A stretch of 14,074 nt of DNA, taken from Burkholderiales bacterium (GTDB lineage Bacteria; Pseudomonadota; Gammaproteobacteria; Burkholderiales; Burkholderiaceae_C). Below, piece by piece: positions 6,872 through 13,147 of the stretch (the stretch's first letter is position 1; each line of letters begins with the position of its first letter). Location of the stretch: NCBI GenBank assembly GCA_947450745.1, contig CANFYD010000036.1, forward strand, positions 1-14,074, given 5' to 3'. The position numbers and the translations under genes were made by a program. The notes under the pieces were generated by a model. That model saw only the letters and a program-made list of their open reading frames with translations, had not been told where the DNA came from and did not search any database.

Positions 6872-7846
6872 TCAGCGCAACCAGCCTTTGCGGCGGAAAT
6901 AGATGAAGGGCGCGGCGACTGAGGCGGCCATCAGCGCCAGCGCAAACGGATAGCCCCAGGTCTGTTCCAGCTCGGGCATGTGCCGGAAGTTCATGCCGTA
7001 GATGCTGGCGATCAGCGTCGGCGGCAGCAGCGCCACGCTGGCCACCGAGAAGATCTTGATGATCTTGTTCTGGTTGATGTTGATGAAGCCGACGGTGGCG
7101 TCCATCAAGAAGTTGATCTTGTCGAACAGGAAGGCGGTGTGCGAATCGAGTGAATCGATGTCGCGCAGAATCTGCCGCGACTCCTCGAATTGCTCGGCAT
7201 TCAACATGCGGCTGCGCATCATGAAACTGAGCGCCCGCCGGGTATCCATCACATTGCGACGGATGCGCCCGTTCAAGTCTTCCTCGCGGGCAATTGCCGA
7301 CAGCACCACGCCCGCTTCGGCGTCGTTGACATCGCTCTTGAGCACACGGGCGCTGACTTTTTCGAGGTTGTCGTAGATGCGCTCCAGGATGTCGGCCGAA
7401 TACTCGGCGTCGGCGTCGTAGAGCTTGAGCAAGACGTCCTTGGCGTCTTCGATCAGCGCCGGAATGCGCCGCGCCCGCAAGCGCAACAGCCGGAACACCG
7501 GCAAGTCCTCGTTGTGGATCGAGAACAGCACGTTGTTGTGGAGGATGAAAGCGACCCGCACGTTGCGCGGTTTTTCATCGTCGTCGATCAAAAAGTCGGA
7601 GCGGATATGCAGCTCGCCGTTGTCTTCCTCGTAGAAGCGCGCGGACTCTTCCAAGTCCTCATCGACGATGTCCTCGGGGATGGTCAGGCCAAAGCGGTCG
7701 TGGATCCAGCCCTTTTCCTGGACGCTGGGCATTTCCAGATCGACCCAGATCGGCCGTGACAGCGCCAAGTCCTCGGCGGATTCAATTTCCTCCTGGAACA
7801 GCCCGCCCTTGAGGCGGCCGTTGTCCAACGTGAACACATTCAGCAT
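6872..7846 (-). CDS. corA: Magnesium/cobalt transporter CorA
   Basis: 324 residues, read on the minus strand from ATG at 7846 with a GGAG sequence about ten bases upstream. The frame is open up to 8035, but that extra part is repeat copy B and unlike CorA, so the internal start is preferred. Family features: a cytoplasmic alpha/beta N-terminal domain beginning LNVFTLDNGRLKG, a long helical stalk (RRNVMDTRRALSFMMRSRML), the first membrane helix (IIKIFSVASVALLPPTLIASI), the GMN selectivity motif at 284-286 followed by the periplasmic loop, the second helix, and a basic tail YFRRKGWLR close to the usual CorA end. It forms a homopentameric inner-membrane channel for Mg2+ (also Co2+, Ni2+). It stands alone between two direct repeats; its leader runs through copy B. 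Confidence 0.96.
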   Translation of the reverse strand: MLNVFTLDNGRLKGGLFQEEIESAEDLALSRPIWVDLEMPSVQEKGWIHDRFGLTIPEDIVDEDLEESARFYEEDNGELHIRSDFLIDDDEKPRNVRVAFILHNNVLFSIHNEDLPVFRLLRLRARRIPALIEDAKDVLLKLYDADAEYSADILERIYDNLEKVSARVLKSDVNDAEAGVVLSAIAREEDLNGRIRRNVMDTRRALSFMMRSRMLNAEQFEESRQILRDIDSLDSHTAFLFDKINFLMDATVGFININQNKIIKIFSVASVALLPPTLIASIYGMNFRHMPELEQTWGYPFALALMAASVAAPFIYFRRKGWLR

Positions 7847-7934
7847 GCGAAGAATCTCCAGCGCAGCAGCGCCGTTTATGGGCTGGACTGGCGGTTGCCG
7901 TCCGGTGGTGGATGGGGAAGGTGCACCCGTCTCA

Positions 7935-8074
7935 GAGGGTGAGAGCTTTTGTAGCGAGCGGCTGTCAGGCTTGGGCGGGGGGCGCAGGAACCGCAACGTA
8001 CTCCAGGTACGTGAGGATTCCGAGCACCCAGCCAACGACGCATGGCGGCCGCGCAGTAAAAAGTTCTCACCCTC
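7935..8074. repeat. 140-bp palindromic repeat element, copy B (intact)
   Basis: Terminal inverted repeats GAGGGTGAGAGCTTTT (7935-7950) and AAAAGTTCTCACCCTC (8059-8074) match 15 of 16. A stem runs from 7987 to 8021 around CGTAC-TCCAG-GTACG at the exact centre, so the element is a long imperfect palindrome with an added central hairpin. A TCA triplet borders both ends (7932-7934 and 8075-8077), possibly a 3-bp target duplication. Copy A at 6570-6871 is the same unit in the same orientation. It lies in the corA leader and upstream of hpf. It is probably a non-autonomous, dispersed intergenic element; its family could not be named. Confidence 0.82.
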
Positions 8075-8090
8075 TCACTCCGGACTCGCT

Positions 8091-8124
8091 GCGGCGGGCT
8101 GAGCGTTGTTGCTCAGCAGGCCGC
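8091..8124 (+). other. Hairpin in hpf upstream region
   Basis: GCTGAGC (8098-8104) pairs with GCTCAGC (8111-8117) across the loop GTTGTT, extended by GCGGC (8091-8095) with GCCGC (8120-8124) beyond a 2x2 internal loop. It has no T-tract on either side, so it is not a standard intrinsic terminator. Being symmetric it could be an operator-like site or RNA structure; the role is unknown. Confidence 0.5.
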
Positions 8125-8173
8125 GTGTGGCAAGGGAGTGGACGGTCACCGGCAGTGGGCACTGTCCAAGAAA

Positions 8174-8193
8174 GGCTCCGTGGCTTAGGAGCC
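8174..8193 (+). other. Short hairpin in hpf upstream region
   Basis: GGCTCC (8174-8179) and GGAGCC (8188-8193) form a six-pair stem with an eight-base loop. On the + strand no T-run follows. On the minus strand the stem is followed by TTTCTT, a weak terminator-like tail, but no minus-strand gene ends here. Confidence 0.35.
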
Positions 8194-8466
8194 CGGATTA
8201 TCACATCGCCACAAGACCGTCACGCGGGCCGGTTCACAGCCTCCGCAAGCGCTTCAGGCCGTGCAATTTGTCACGCTTCAGCCCTGACGAGCCCGTACCG
8301 AACGGCTCAGTACCCAGAGTGGAGCTGTAAAAGACTTGTCACATACGAGTACTTGAAGCAAACTGAGTCCGTCGATTCACCACTTGAGCCCCCCAACAGC
8401 GACCCAGCAATACCCCAACATCGTTCTTTGGTTTCTTCTCGATTCTTCGTCCTACCCTCTATGAAA

Positions 8467-8473
8467 AGGAGGT
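8467..8473 (+). promoter_or_regulatory. Strong Shine-Dalgarno of hpf
   Basis: AGGAGGT is a full complement to the 16S rRNA 3' end, ending four bases before the ATG at 8477. It fixes the hpf start and is far stronger than the sites before ptsN, hprK and leuS, where no clear match is seen, in keeping with a product made in large amounts. Confidence 0.85.
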
Positions 8474-8476
8474 TTT

Positions 8477-8818
8477 ATGAACTTGACTATCAGTGGCCAC
8501 CATTTGGAAGTAACGCCGGCGCTTCGTGAGTACGTGCTCACCAAGCTCGACAGGGTGACCCGCCATTTTGACCAAGTCGTTGACATCAACGTCTTGCTCA
8601 CGGTGGAGAAGCAAAAGGAAAAGGAACGCCGGCAAAAGGCCGAAGTCACCGTCCACGTCAAGGGCCGCGACATCTTCGTCGAGCAATCGGCCGAAGATCT
8701 TTACGCCGCCATTGATCAACTGATGGACAAACTGGACCGCCAGGTCTGCCGCCACAAAGACCGTTTGCAGGATCATCACCACGCTTCCGCCAAACGTCTG
8801 GATATCGCAGCCCCCTGA
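8477..8818 (+). CDS. hpf: Ribosome hibernation promoting factor, short form
   Basis: 113 residues from ATG 8477 behind a near-perfect ribosome binding site. The whole protein is one HPF/RaiA (S30AE) domain: MNLTISGHHLEVTPALREYV at the N-terminus, then RVTRHFDQVVDINVLLTVEK, a charged KEKERRQKAEVTVHVKG strand pair and AIDQLMDKLDRQVCRHKDRL helix. It lacks the C-terminal dimerisation domain of long HPF, so it is the short type, which acts with a separate RMF-like partner or alone to inactivate 70S ribosomes in stationary phase. It has a His-rich tail (HHHASAKRL). It is followed by a strong terminator, so it is largely a separate transcription unit from ptsN. rpoN, a common upstream neighbour, is absent. 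Confidence 0.95.
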   Translation: MNLTISGHHLEVTPALREYVLTKLDRVTRHFDQVVDINVLLTVEKQKEKERRQKAEVTVHVKGRDIFVEQSAEDLYAAIDQLMDKLDRQVCRHKDRLQDHHHASAKRLDIAAP

Positions 8819-8824
8819 ACCCGC

Positions 8825-8846
8825 CGGACGGTGACAGCGCCGTCCG
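8825..8846 (+). other. Hairpin just after hpf
   Basis: CGGACGG (8825-8831) pairs with CCGTCCG (8840-8846) around an eight-base loop, seven bases after the hpf stop. It has no T-tract; it lies in tandem with the terminator at 8858 and may protect the hpf mRNA 3' end. Confidence 0.5.
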
Positions 8847-8857
8847 CCGCCTTGTCG

Positions 8858-8881
8858 AGGCGACCTCCGGGTCGCCTTTTT
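8858..8881 (+). terminator. Intrinsic terminator of hpf
   Basis: AGGCGACC (8858-8865) and GGTCGCCT (8870-8877) make an eight-pair GC-rich stem with a TCCG tetraloop. The run of Ts from 8877 to 8881 follows the stem. This is the clearest Rho-independent terminator in the window and separates hpf from ptsN. Confidence 0.9.
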
Positions 8882-9008
8882 GCTGCTCGCTTCATCAGCT
8901 GACTTGCCGGGGCATCTGTACACACACCAGCTGTTGTTGCACCGCCGCAATTTATGGATTTGTGCACAGGGCTTGAGGCCGAAAAACACCAGTCGCTCAG
9001 TAGCTTTC

Positions 9009-9014
9009 TATAAT
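9009..9014 (+). promoter_or_regulatory. -10 box of the ptsN promoter
   Basis: A perfect TATAAT lies 67 bases before the ptsN ATG and downstream of the hpf terminator. No good -35 box is seen at the usual spacing (around 8986-8992), so the promoter may need an activator or be of modest strength. Placement after a terminator supports a real start for ptsN-hprK. Confidence 0.55.
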
Positions 9015-9080
9015 TCCCCACTCATACACCGACCTAGCGTCCCGATCGAGATTACAAGTCACGATCGTCGCTGTGAATCA

Positions 9081-9551
9081 ATGAACCGACTCGCCGCAAT
9101 CCTTCCCTCCAGCAATGTGCTGGTGGATGTGGACGCTTCCAGCAAGAAGCGTGTGTTTGAACAGGCCGGTCTGCTGTTCGAAAACAACCACTCGATCTCC
9201 CGCGCTCTGGTTGCAGACAACCTCTTTGCGCGCGAACGCCTGGGCTCCACCGGCCTCGGCCACGGGGTGGCTATACCGCACGGCCGCATCAAAGGCTTGA
9301 AAAACCCGCTCGCTGCCGTCTTGCGCGTGCAGCAAGCGATCGGCTTTGACGCGCCGGATGACGAGCCGGTCAGTCTGCTGATCTTCCTGCTGGTGCCCGA
9401 GGCCGCCACGCAGCGGCATTTGGAGATCCTGTCGGAAATCGCTGAAATGCTGTCTGACCGCGACCTGCGTGAGCGCCTCAAGACCGAGGGTGAAGCGACC
9501 GTGCTGCACCGCTTGATCACCGAGTGGGAACCGCTCAAATCGGTCGCCTGA
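9081..9551 (+). CDS. ptsN: Nitrogen-regulatory PTS IIA protein (PtsN, EIIA-Ntr)
   Basis: 156 residues from ATG 9081; no Shine-Dalgarno is visible, but this start gives the expected N-terminus (MNRLAAILPSSNVL). The EIIA fold of the fructose/mannitol class is evident: KKRVFEQAGLLFENN, FARERLGSTGLGHGVAIPHGRI with the phosphorylatable His67, then LLIFLLVPEAATQRHLEILSEIAEML and DRDLRERL. It receives phosphate from EI-Ntr via NPr and regulates potassium handling, stress and nitrogen/carbon balance by protein contacts. hprK follows after 48 bases, so HPr-like protein phosphorylation is probably connected. Cytoplasmic. Confidence 0.96.
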   Translation: MNRLAAILPSSNVLVDVDASSKKRVFEQAGLLFENNHSISRALVADNLFARERLGSTGLGHGVAIPHGRIKGLKNPLAAVLRVQQAIGFDAPDDEPVSLLIFLLVPEAATQRHLEILSEIAEMLSDRDLRERLKTEGEATVLHRLITEWEPLKSVA

Positions 9552-9599
9552 CGTTCGCTATCCCGTCCCCACAATCACACAGCGAGCGCGCCTTCCTCA

Positions 9600-10562
9600 G
9601 TGAAACCCACCTCGATCAGTGCCGACAGGCTCTTTGACGAACACCGTGAAGCTTTGCACTGGGAATGGATTGCCGGTCATGCCCACCCAGAACGTCGCTT
9701 CGATGAAGCGGCGGTGCGAGACGCCCAATCGGCCGCCGACCTGGTCGGCTATCTCAACTACATCCACCCTTATCGGGTGCAGATCGTCGGCCGCCGCGAA
9801 GTCGCCTACCTGAGCCAAGTCTCGGCCGAGATACAAGAACGGCGCATTTCACGCATCGTCACGCTGGAACCGCCGGTCATCATCGTGGCCGACGGCCAAG
9901 CGCCGCCAGACCGCCTTGTGGCCATGTGCGACCGTGCGGAGATTCCGCTGTTTGCAACCTCAGAATCGGCCGGTCATGTGATCGACGTGGTGCGCACCTA
10001 CCTGGCCCATTTGTTTGCCATGCGCACCACTCGCCACGGCGTCTTCATGGACATCTTGGGGTTGGGCGTGCTGTTGACCGGTGAGTCGGGCCTGGGCAAG
10101 AGCGAGTTGGGCCTGGAGCTGATTTCTCGCGGACACGGCTTGGTGGCCGATGACGCGGTCGATCTGTTCCTGATCTCGCAAACCGCCATCGAGGGCCGCT
10201 GCCCGGAACTGCTGCTGAACCTGCTCGAAGTGCGCGGCATCGGCCTGCTCGACATTCGCGCCATCTTTGGTGAAACTGCGGTGCGCCGCAAGATGCGCCT
10301 CAAGCTGATCGTCCACTTGGTGCGCAAGGAAACGATGGAGCGCGATTTTGAGCGCCTGCCCTACGAGCCGCTGTACGAAGAAGTGCTGGGCTTGCCGATG
10401 CGCAAGGTCGTCATCGCCGTGGATGCCGGGCGCAACTTGGCGGTGCTGGTGGAGGCGGCAGTGCGCAACACCATCCTGCAATTACGCGGCATCGACACCT
10501 ACCGCGAATTTGTCGAGCGCCACCAGCGCGCGATTGAAAAAGGCCAGTTGAACGACGATTGA
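9600..10562 (+). CDS. hprK: HPr kinase/phosphorylase
   Basis: 320 residues from GTG 9600; this start gives a family-like length, although no ribosome binding site is obvious. The N-terminal domain is followed by the P-loop kinase domain: catalytic-site His146 in RHGVFMDILG, Walker A GESGLGKS at residues 161-168, GHGLVADD just after, and the HprK/P signature IGLLDIRAIFGETAVRRKMRL. The enzyme phosphorylates HPr or NPr on a serine with ATP and reverses this with phosphate; it is normally a hexamer in the cytoplasm. In proteobacteria it occurs with the incomplete PTS encoded beside it. It converges with fur, 8 bases away. Confidence 0.95.
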   Translation: MKPTSISADRLFDEHREALHWEWIAGHAHPERRFDEAAVRDAQSAADLVGYLNYIHPYRVQIVGRREVAYLSQVSAEIQERRISRIVTLEPPVIIVADGQAPPDRLVAMCDRAEIPLFATSESAGHVIDVVRTYLAHLFAMRTTRHGVFMDILGLGVLLTGESGLGKSELGLELISRGHGLVADDAVDLFLISQTAIEGRCPELLLNLLEVRGIGLLDIRAIFGETAVRRKMRLKLIVHLVRKETMERDFERLPYEPLYEEVLGLPMRKVVIAVDAGRNLAVLVEAAVRNTILQLRGIDTYREFVERHQRAIEKGQLNDD

Positions 10563-10570
10563 GCGTTGGG

Positions 10571-10999
10571 TCAGCCGGCCTTGTTCGGGCAATCTTTTTT
10601 GATGCAAGCGGCGTACAGCGCCAGCGAATGTTCTTGCAACTCGAAGCCCCGGTCCGCCGCAATCGCGTGTTGACGCTCCTCGATCTGGGGGTCAAAGAAC
10701 TCCTCGACGCGGCCGCAGGTCAGGCAGACCAAGTGGTCATGGTGCTGGCCCTCATTGAGCTCGAACACCGACTTGCCTGATTCAAAATGGTTGCGCGACA
10801 GCAAACCGGCCTGCTCGAACTGGGTCAGCACGCGGTAGACGGTGGCCAGACCGATGTCGGCGTCCTCGACCAGCAAGGCTTTGTAAACGTCCTCGGCCGT
10901 CATGTGGCGCTGCCGCGTGTTCTGAAAAATCTCCAGAATCTTGATGCGCGGCAAGGTGGCCTTCAGGCCGCTGTTCTTGATCTCTTCGGTCCGGTTCAT
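10571..10999 (-). CDS. fur: Ferric uptake regulator Fur
   Basis: 142 residues on the minus strand, ATG at 10999. The N-terminal winged helix is clear (GLKATLPRIKILEIFQ, then DIGLATVYRVLTQFEQAGLL as recognition region). The metal sites are kept: HHDH at 86-89 and Cys92-x-x-Cys95, with a further Cys pair near the C-terminus (AACIKKDC). It represses iron-uptake genes when loaded with Fe2+. It is divergent from bamE, an arrangement common in beta- and gammaproteobacteria, and converges on hprK. No clear Fur box was seen in its own promoter. Confidence 0.97.
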   Translation of the reverse strand: MNRTEEIKNSGLKATLPRIKILEIFQNTRQRHMTAEDVYKALLVEDADIGLATVYRVLTQFEQAGLLSRNHFESGKSVFELNEGQHHDHLVCLTCGRVEEFFDPQIEERQHAIAADRGFELQEHSLALYAACIKKDCPNKAG

Positions 11000-11039
11000 G
11001 GCTGCTTGGTGCGGGCGTAGCCCACCATGGGCCTGCCGC

Positions 11040-11045
11040 TAGAAT
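11040..11045 (+). promoter_or_regulatory. Possible -10 box of bamE
   Basis: TAGAAT matches TATAAT at five of six positions and lies 59 bases before the bamE ATG; no good -35 was found at 16-18 bases. It faces the fur -10 candidate 6 bases away on the other strand. Confidence 0.35.
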
Positions 11046-11051
11046 GGGCCG

Positions 11052-11057
11052 ATCATA
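11052..11057 (-). promoter_or_regulatory. Possible -10 box of fur
   Basis: On the minus strand this reads TATGAT, 52 bases before the fur ATG. A TTGGCG sits 15 bases upstream (11078 down to 11073), a short spacer, so the pair is tentative. Confidence 0.35.
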
Positions 11058-11104
11058 GCCAGCTCAGGGTGCCGCCAAGCCCCAAGCCCCTACAGACCCA
11101 AGTC

Positions 11105-11662
11105 ATGCGCATGAACTTTCGAACTCTCCCCTTTGCTCGTTTGACCTTGACGATAGTGGCTGTAGCGCTCAGCGCTTGTTCCAGCTCCCCCACCAAAAGC
11201 CTGGACAACAGCAAGTTGCTCGGGTTGCTGACGCCCTACCGCGTCGAAGTGGTGCAGGGCAATGTGCTGACCACCGAGTTGGTGGCGCGCGTCAAGCCCG
11301 GCATGCCGCGCGCCCAAGTGCGTGATCTGCTCGGCTCGCCGCTGCTGACCGACCTGTTCCACGACAACCGCTGGGACTATGTCTTCACCATCCGCCGCCC
11401 CGGTGCCGAGCCGCAGCAGAGCATGGTGGTGGCCTGGTTTGATGGCGACAAGCTGGTCTCCCTCGACGTGCCGACCGACCTGCCGAACGAGAAAGACTTC
11501 GTCGCATCGATCAACACCCGCAAAGCCCGCGACGACAAGCCGAAGCTGGAACTCAGCGATGCCGAGCGCCGGGCGCTGCCGATCCCGCCCAAGCTGGAAG
11601 TCCCCGCCGCTGAAGCCTTCGGCGCGGTGCGCTTGTATCCGCCGCTGGAGGCTCCGCTGTGA
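11105..11662 (+). CDS. bamE: Outer membrane assembly lipoprotein BamE
   Basis: 185 residues from ATG 11105 (ATG 11111 is an alternative; the more distant frame opening at 11027 includes the promoter). A lipoprotein signal ends in LSAC with Cys25 as the lipidated residue. The SmpA/OmlA domain follows: VEVVQGNVLTTELVARVKPGMPRAQVRDLLGSP (GMPRAQV at 66-72), then NRWDYVFTIRR and VVAWFDGDKLVSL. BamE is a small part of the BAM complex in the outer membrane that folds beta-barrel proteins. It is longer than the E. coli protein (about 113 residues): a Pro- and charge-rich tail of about 50 residues follows the domain. Its stop overlaps the dapB GTG. Confidence 0.93.
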   Translation: MRMNFRTLPFARLTLTIVAVALSACSSSPTKSLDNSKLLGLLTPYRVEVVQGNVLTTELVARVKPGMPRAQVRDLLGSPLLTDLFHDNRWDYVFTIRRPGAEPQQSMVVAWFDGDKLVSLDVPTDLPNEKDFVASINTRKARDDKPKLELSDAERRALPIPPKLEVPAAEAFGAVRLYPPLEAPL

Positions 11663-12486
11663 CGGTAGCCGTGGCTTCAACCACGCCGCTGCGGGTGGCG
11701 ATTGCCGGCAGCTCCGGCCGCATGGGCCGGATGTTGATCGAAGCGGTGATGGCCGCCCCGGACTGCTGCTTGAGCGGCGCCCTTGACCTGCCTGGCAGCC
11801 CGGCGCTGGGCCAAGATGCCAGCGCCTTTTTGGGCCATGCCAGCGGCGTGCTGATCAGCGCCGACCTGCAGCAGGCGCTCAGCGGTGCCGACGTGCTGAT
11901 CGACTTCACCCGCCCCGAAGGCACGCTGGCTCACTTGGCCGTCTGCCGAGAGCTGGGTGTCAAGGCAGTCATCGGCACGACCGGTTTTGACGCCGCGCAA
12001 AAGGCCCGCATCGGAGCCCACGCCGAGCACATCGCCATCATGATGGCACCGAACATGAGCGTCGGCGTCAACGTCGTGCTGCGCTTGCTGGACATGGCGG
12101 CGCGCGGCCTCAGTGAAGGCTACGACATCGAAATCATCGAGGCCCACCACCGCCACAAGATCGATGCACCCAGCGGCACCGCGCTGCAAATGGGCGAAGT
12201 GGTGGCCGCCGCACTGGGCCGCGACCTGAAGGCCTGCGCCGTCTACGGCCGTGAAGGCGTGACCGGCGAGCGCGACCCCAGCACCATCGGTTTTGCCACC
12301 ATCCGTGGCGGCGACATCGTCGGAGACCACACGGTGCTGTTTGCCGGCACCGGCGAGCGCATCGAGATCAGCCACAAATCCAGCAGCCGCGTCACCTACG
12401 CACAGGGCAGCTTGCGCGCCGCACGCTTCCTGGCCGCGCAGCCGGCCGGCCTGTACGACATGAACGACGTGCTGGGCTTCAGTTGA
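11659..12486 (+). CDS. dapB: 4-hydroxy-tetrahydrodipicolinate reductase
   Basis: 275 residues from GTG 11659, overlapping the bamE stop by four bases (GTGA). Seen: dinucleotide-binding GSSGRMGRM at residues 17-25, GTTGF at 106-110, and the catalytic HHRHKIDAPSGTA segment with His163 and Lys167, followed by GRDL, then HTVLFAGTGERIEISHKSSSR near the C-terminus. It reduces hydroxy-tetrahydrodipicolinate with NAD(P)H in the diaminopimelate-lysine pathway, supplying cell wall and lysine. The nine residues before the Rossmann fold are a little longer than in E. coli. It is followed at once by the proton-channel gene. Confidence 0.97.
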   Translation: MTVAVASTTPLRVAIAGSSGRMGRMLIEAVMAAPDCCLSGALDLPGSPALGQDASAFLGHASGVLISADLQQALSGADVLIDFTRPEGTLAHLAVCRELGVKAVIGTTGFDAAQKARIGAHAEHIAIMMAPNMSVGVNVVLRLLDMAARGLSEGYDIEIIEAHHRHKIDAPSGTALQMGEVVAAALGRDLKACAVYGREGVTGERDPSTIGFATIRGGDIVGDHTVLFAGTGERIEISHKSSSRVTYAQGSLRAARFLAAQPAGLYDMNDVLGFS

Positions 12487-13130
12487 TGACAGGTTTCGCC
12501 GAATTTTGGGTCGCCAGCGATGCGGTGACCCGGACGGTGGCGCTGCTCTTGCTGCTGATGTCGCTCAGCGCCTGGGTCTTGATTCTCTGGAAGAGTTGGT
12601 TGCTGCAGCGCGCGCGCCGCAGCTTGCTGCGTGCGATGCCGGCCTTTTGGGCCGCCGCTGAGCTGAGCTCTGGACGCAGCGCGCTGGAAAATTTCGATAC
12701 CGAAGGCCTGCTGCTGCCCTTGCTGGATTCGGCCACCGCCCACACGCAAACAGGCACGCTGGAAGCCTCCGGCAAACGCGAGTCGCGGCTGACCCGACGG
12801 CTGCGCGATGCGCTGCACCAAGTCTCGCAACGGCTGCAGTTCGGTCAAGTGCTGCTCGCCTCGATCGGCAGCACCGCCCCTTTTGTCGGCCTGTTCGGTA
12901 CCGTCTGGGGCATCTACCACGCGCTGGCGAGCATCTCGCTGGGTGGCAATATCACGATGGAAAAGGTCGCCGGCCCGGTCGGTGAAGCCTTGATCATGAC
13001 AGCCGCCGGCTTGGCCGTCGCCATTCCGGCCGTGCTGGCCTACAACATCTTCGGCAAGCAAGTGGGCAGTTGCGAGGCCGAGCTGGAAGGCTTTGCCCAC
13101 GACCTGCGCGAAATGCTGGACCACGACTGA
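12486..13130 (+). CDS. MotA/TolQ/ExbB proton channel family protein
   Basis: 214 residues from ATG 12486, whose A is the last base of the dapB stop. Three membrane spans: about 17-35, then after a roughly 85-residue cytoplasmic loop 121-145, and 168-188. The second span carries GSTAPFVGLFGTVWGIYHAL and the third GEALIMTAAGLAVAIPAVLAYN, both hallmarks of TolQ/ExbB. It forms the pentameric inner-membrane part of a proton-driven motor with the downstream ExbD/TolR-like protein. Whether it serves TonB or Tol-Pal cannot be told here: no tonB, tolA, tolB or pal is adjacent. I therefore do not choose between exbB and tolQ. Confidence 0.93.
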   Translation: MTGFAEFWVASDAVTRTVALLLLLMSLSAWVLILWKSWLLQRARRSLLRAMPAFWAAAELSSGRSALENFDTEGLLLPLLDSATAHTQTGTLEASGKRESRLTRRLRDALHQVSQRLQFGQVLLASIGSTAPFVGLFGTVWGIYHALASISLGGNITMEKVAGPVGEALIMTAAGLAVAIPAVLAYNIFGKQVGSCEAELEGFAHDLREMLDHD

Positions 13131-13147
13131 GCCGCCGCCCCACTCCT

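Larger units (their letters stand above)
8075..8476 (+). other. Long non-coding leader/intergenic region upstream of hpf
   Basis: About 400 bases without a credible gene. It contains two hairpins (listed separately) and, close to hpf, a pyrimidine-rich stretch (roughly 8417-8460) rich in TTCTT and TCCTA. No convincing -35/-10 pair was found; TTGTCA at 8336 with CAAACT 17 bases on is a poor match. I also saw no clear sigma-54 -24/-12 motif. The frame open through it from 7912 begins in repeat copy B and has no family-like sequence. The hpf promoter must lie here or in copy B. Confidence 0.5.

Noticed and set aside
6682..6906. Similar peptides (containing YVRIPS and THGGRAVKSS) encoded at two places, 6682-6906 and 7912-8529, suggesting a small gene family
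   Set aside because: Both frames simply cross the two copies of the 140-bp repeat; the peptides are alike because the DNA is repeated, with no independent start signal or coding pattern.
7847..8035. A 63-residue N-terminal extension of CorA
   Set aside because: The extra part is encoded largely by repeat copy B and does not resemble CorA; the ATG at 7846 has a GGAG sequence at suitable distance and gives the normal family start.
6570..8074. Repeat-corA-repeat as a composite transposon
   Set aside because: The repeats carry no transposase and corA looks native in composition and family; direct repeats of a short non-coding element do not by themselves make a mobile unit.
8131..8146. TGGCAAG followed by GTGGAC as a possible sigma-54 promoter for hpf
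   Set aside because: The -24 half is partly right but the -12 half (expected TTGCA/T) is missing.
8461..8529. A 22-codon upstream frame starting at ATG 8461 and overlapping the hpf start
   Set aside because: No ribosome binding site precedes it, and its own codons contain the hpf Shine-Dalgarno; most likely chance.
10563..10601. Terminator between convergent hprK and fur, using the T-run at 10595-10600
   Set aside because: The preceding GCC/GGC stem is only three pairs with mismatches, too weak to call; the T-run is within the fur coding region.
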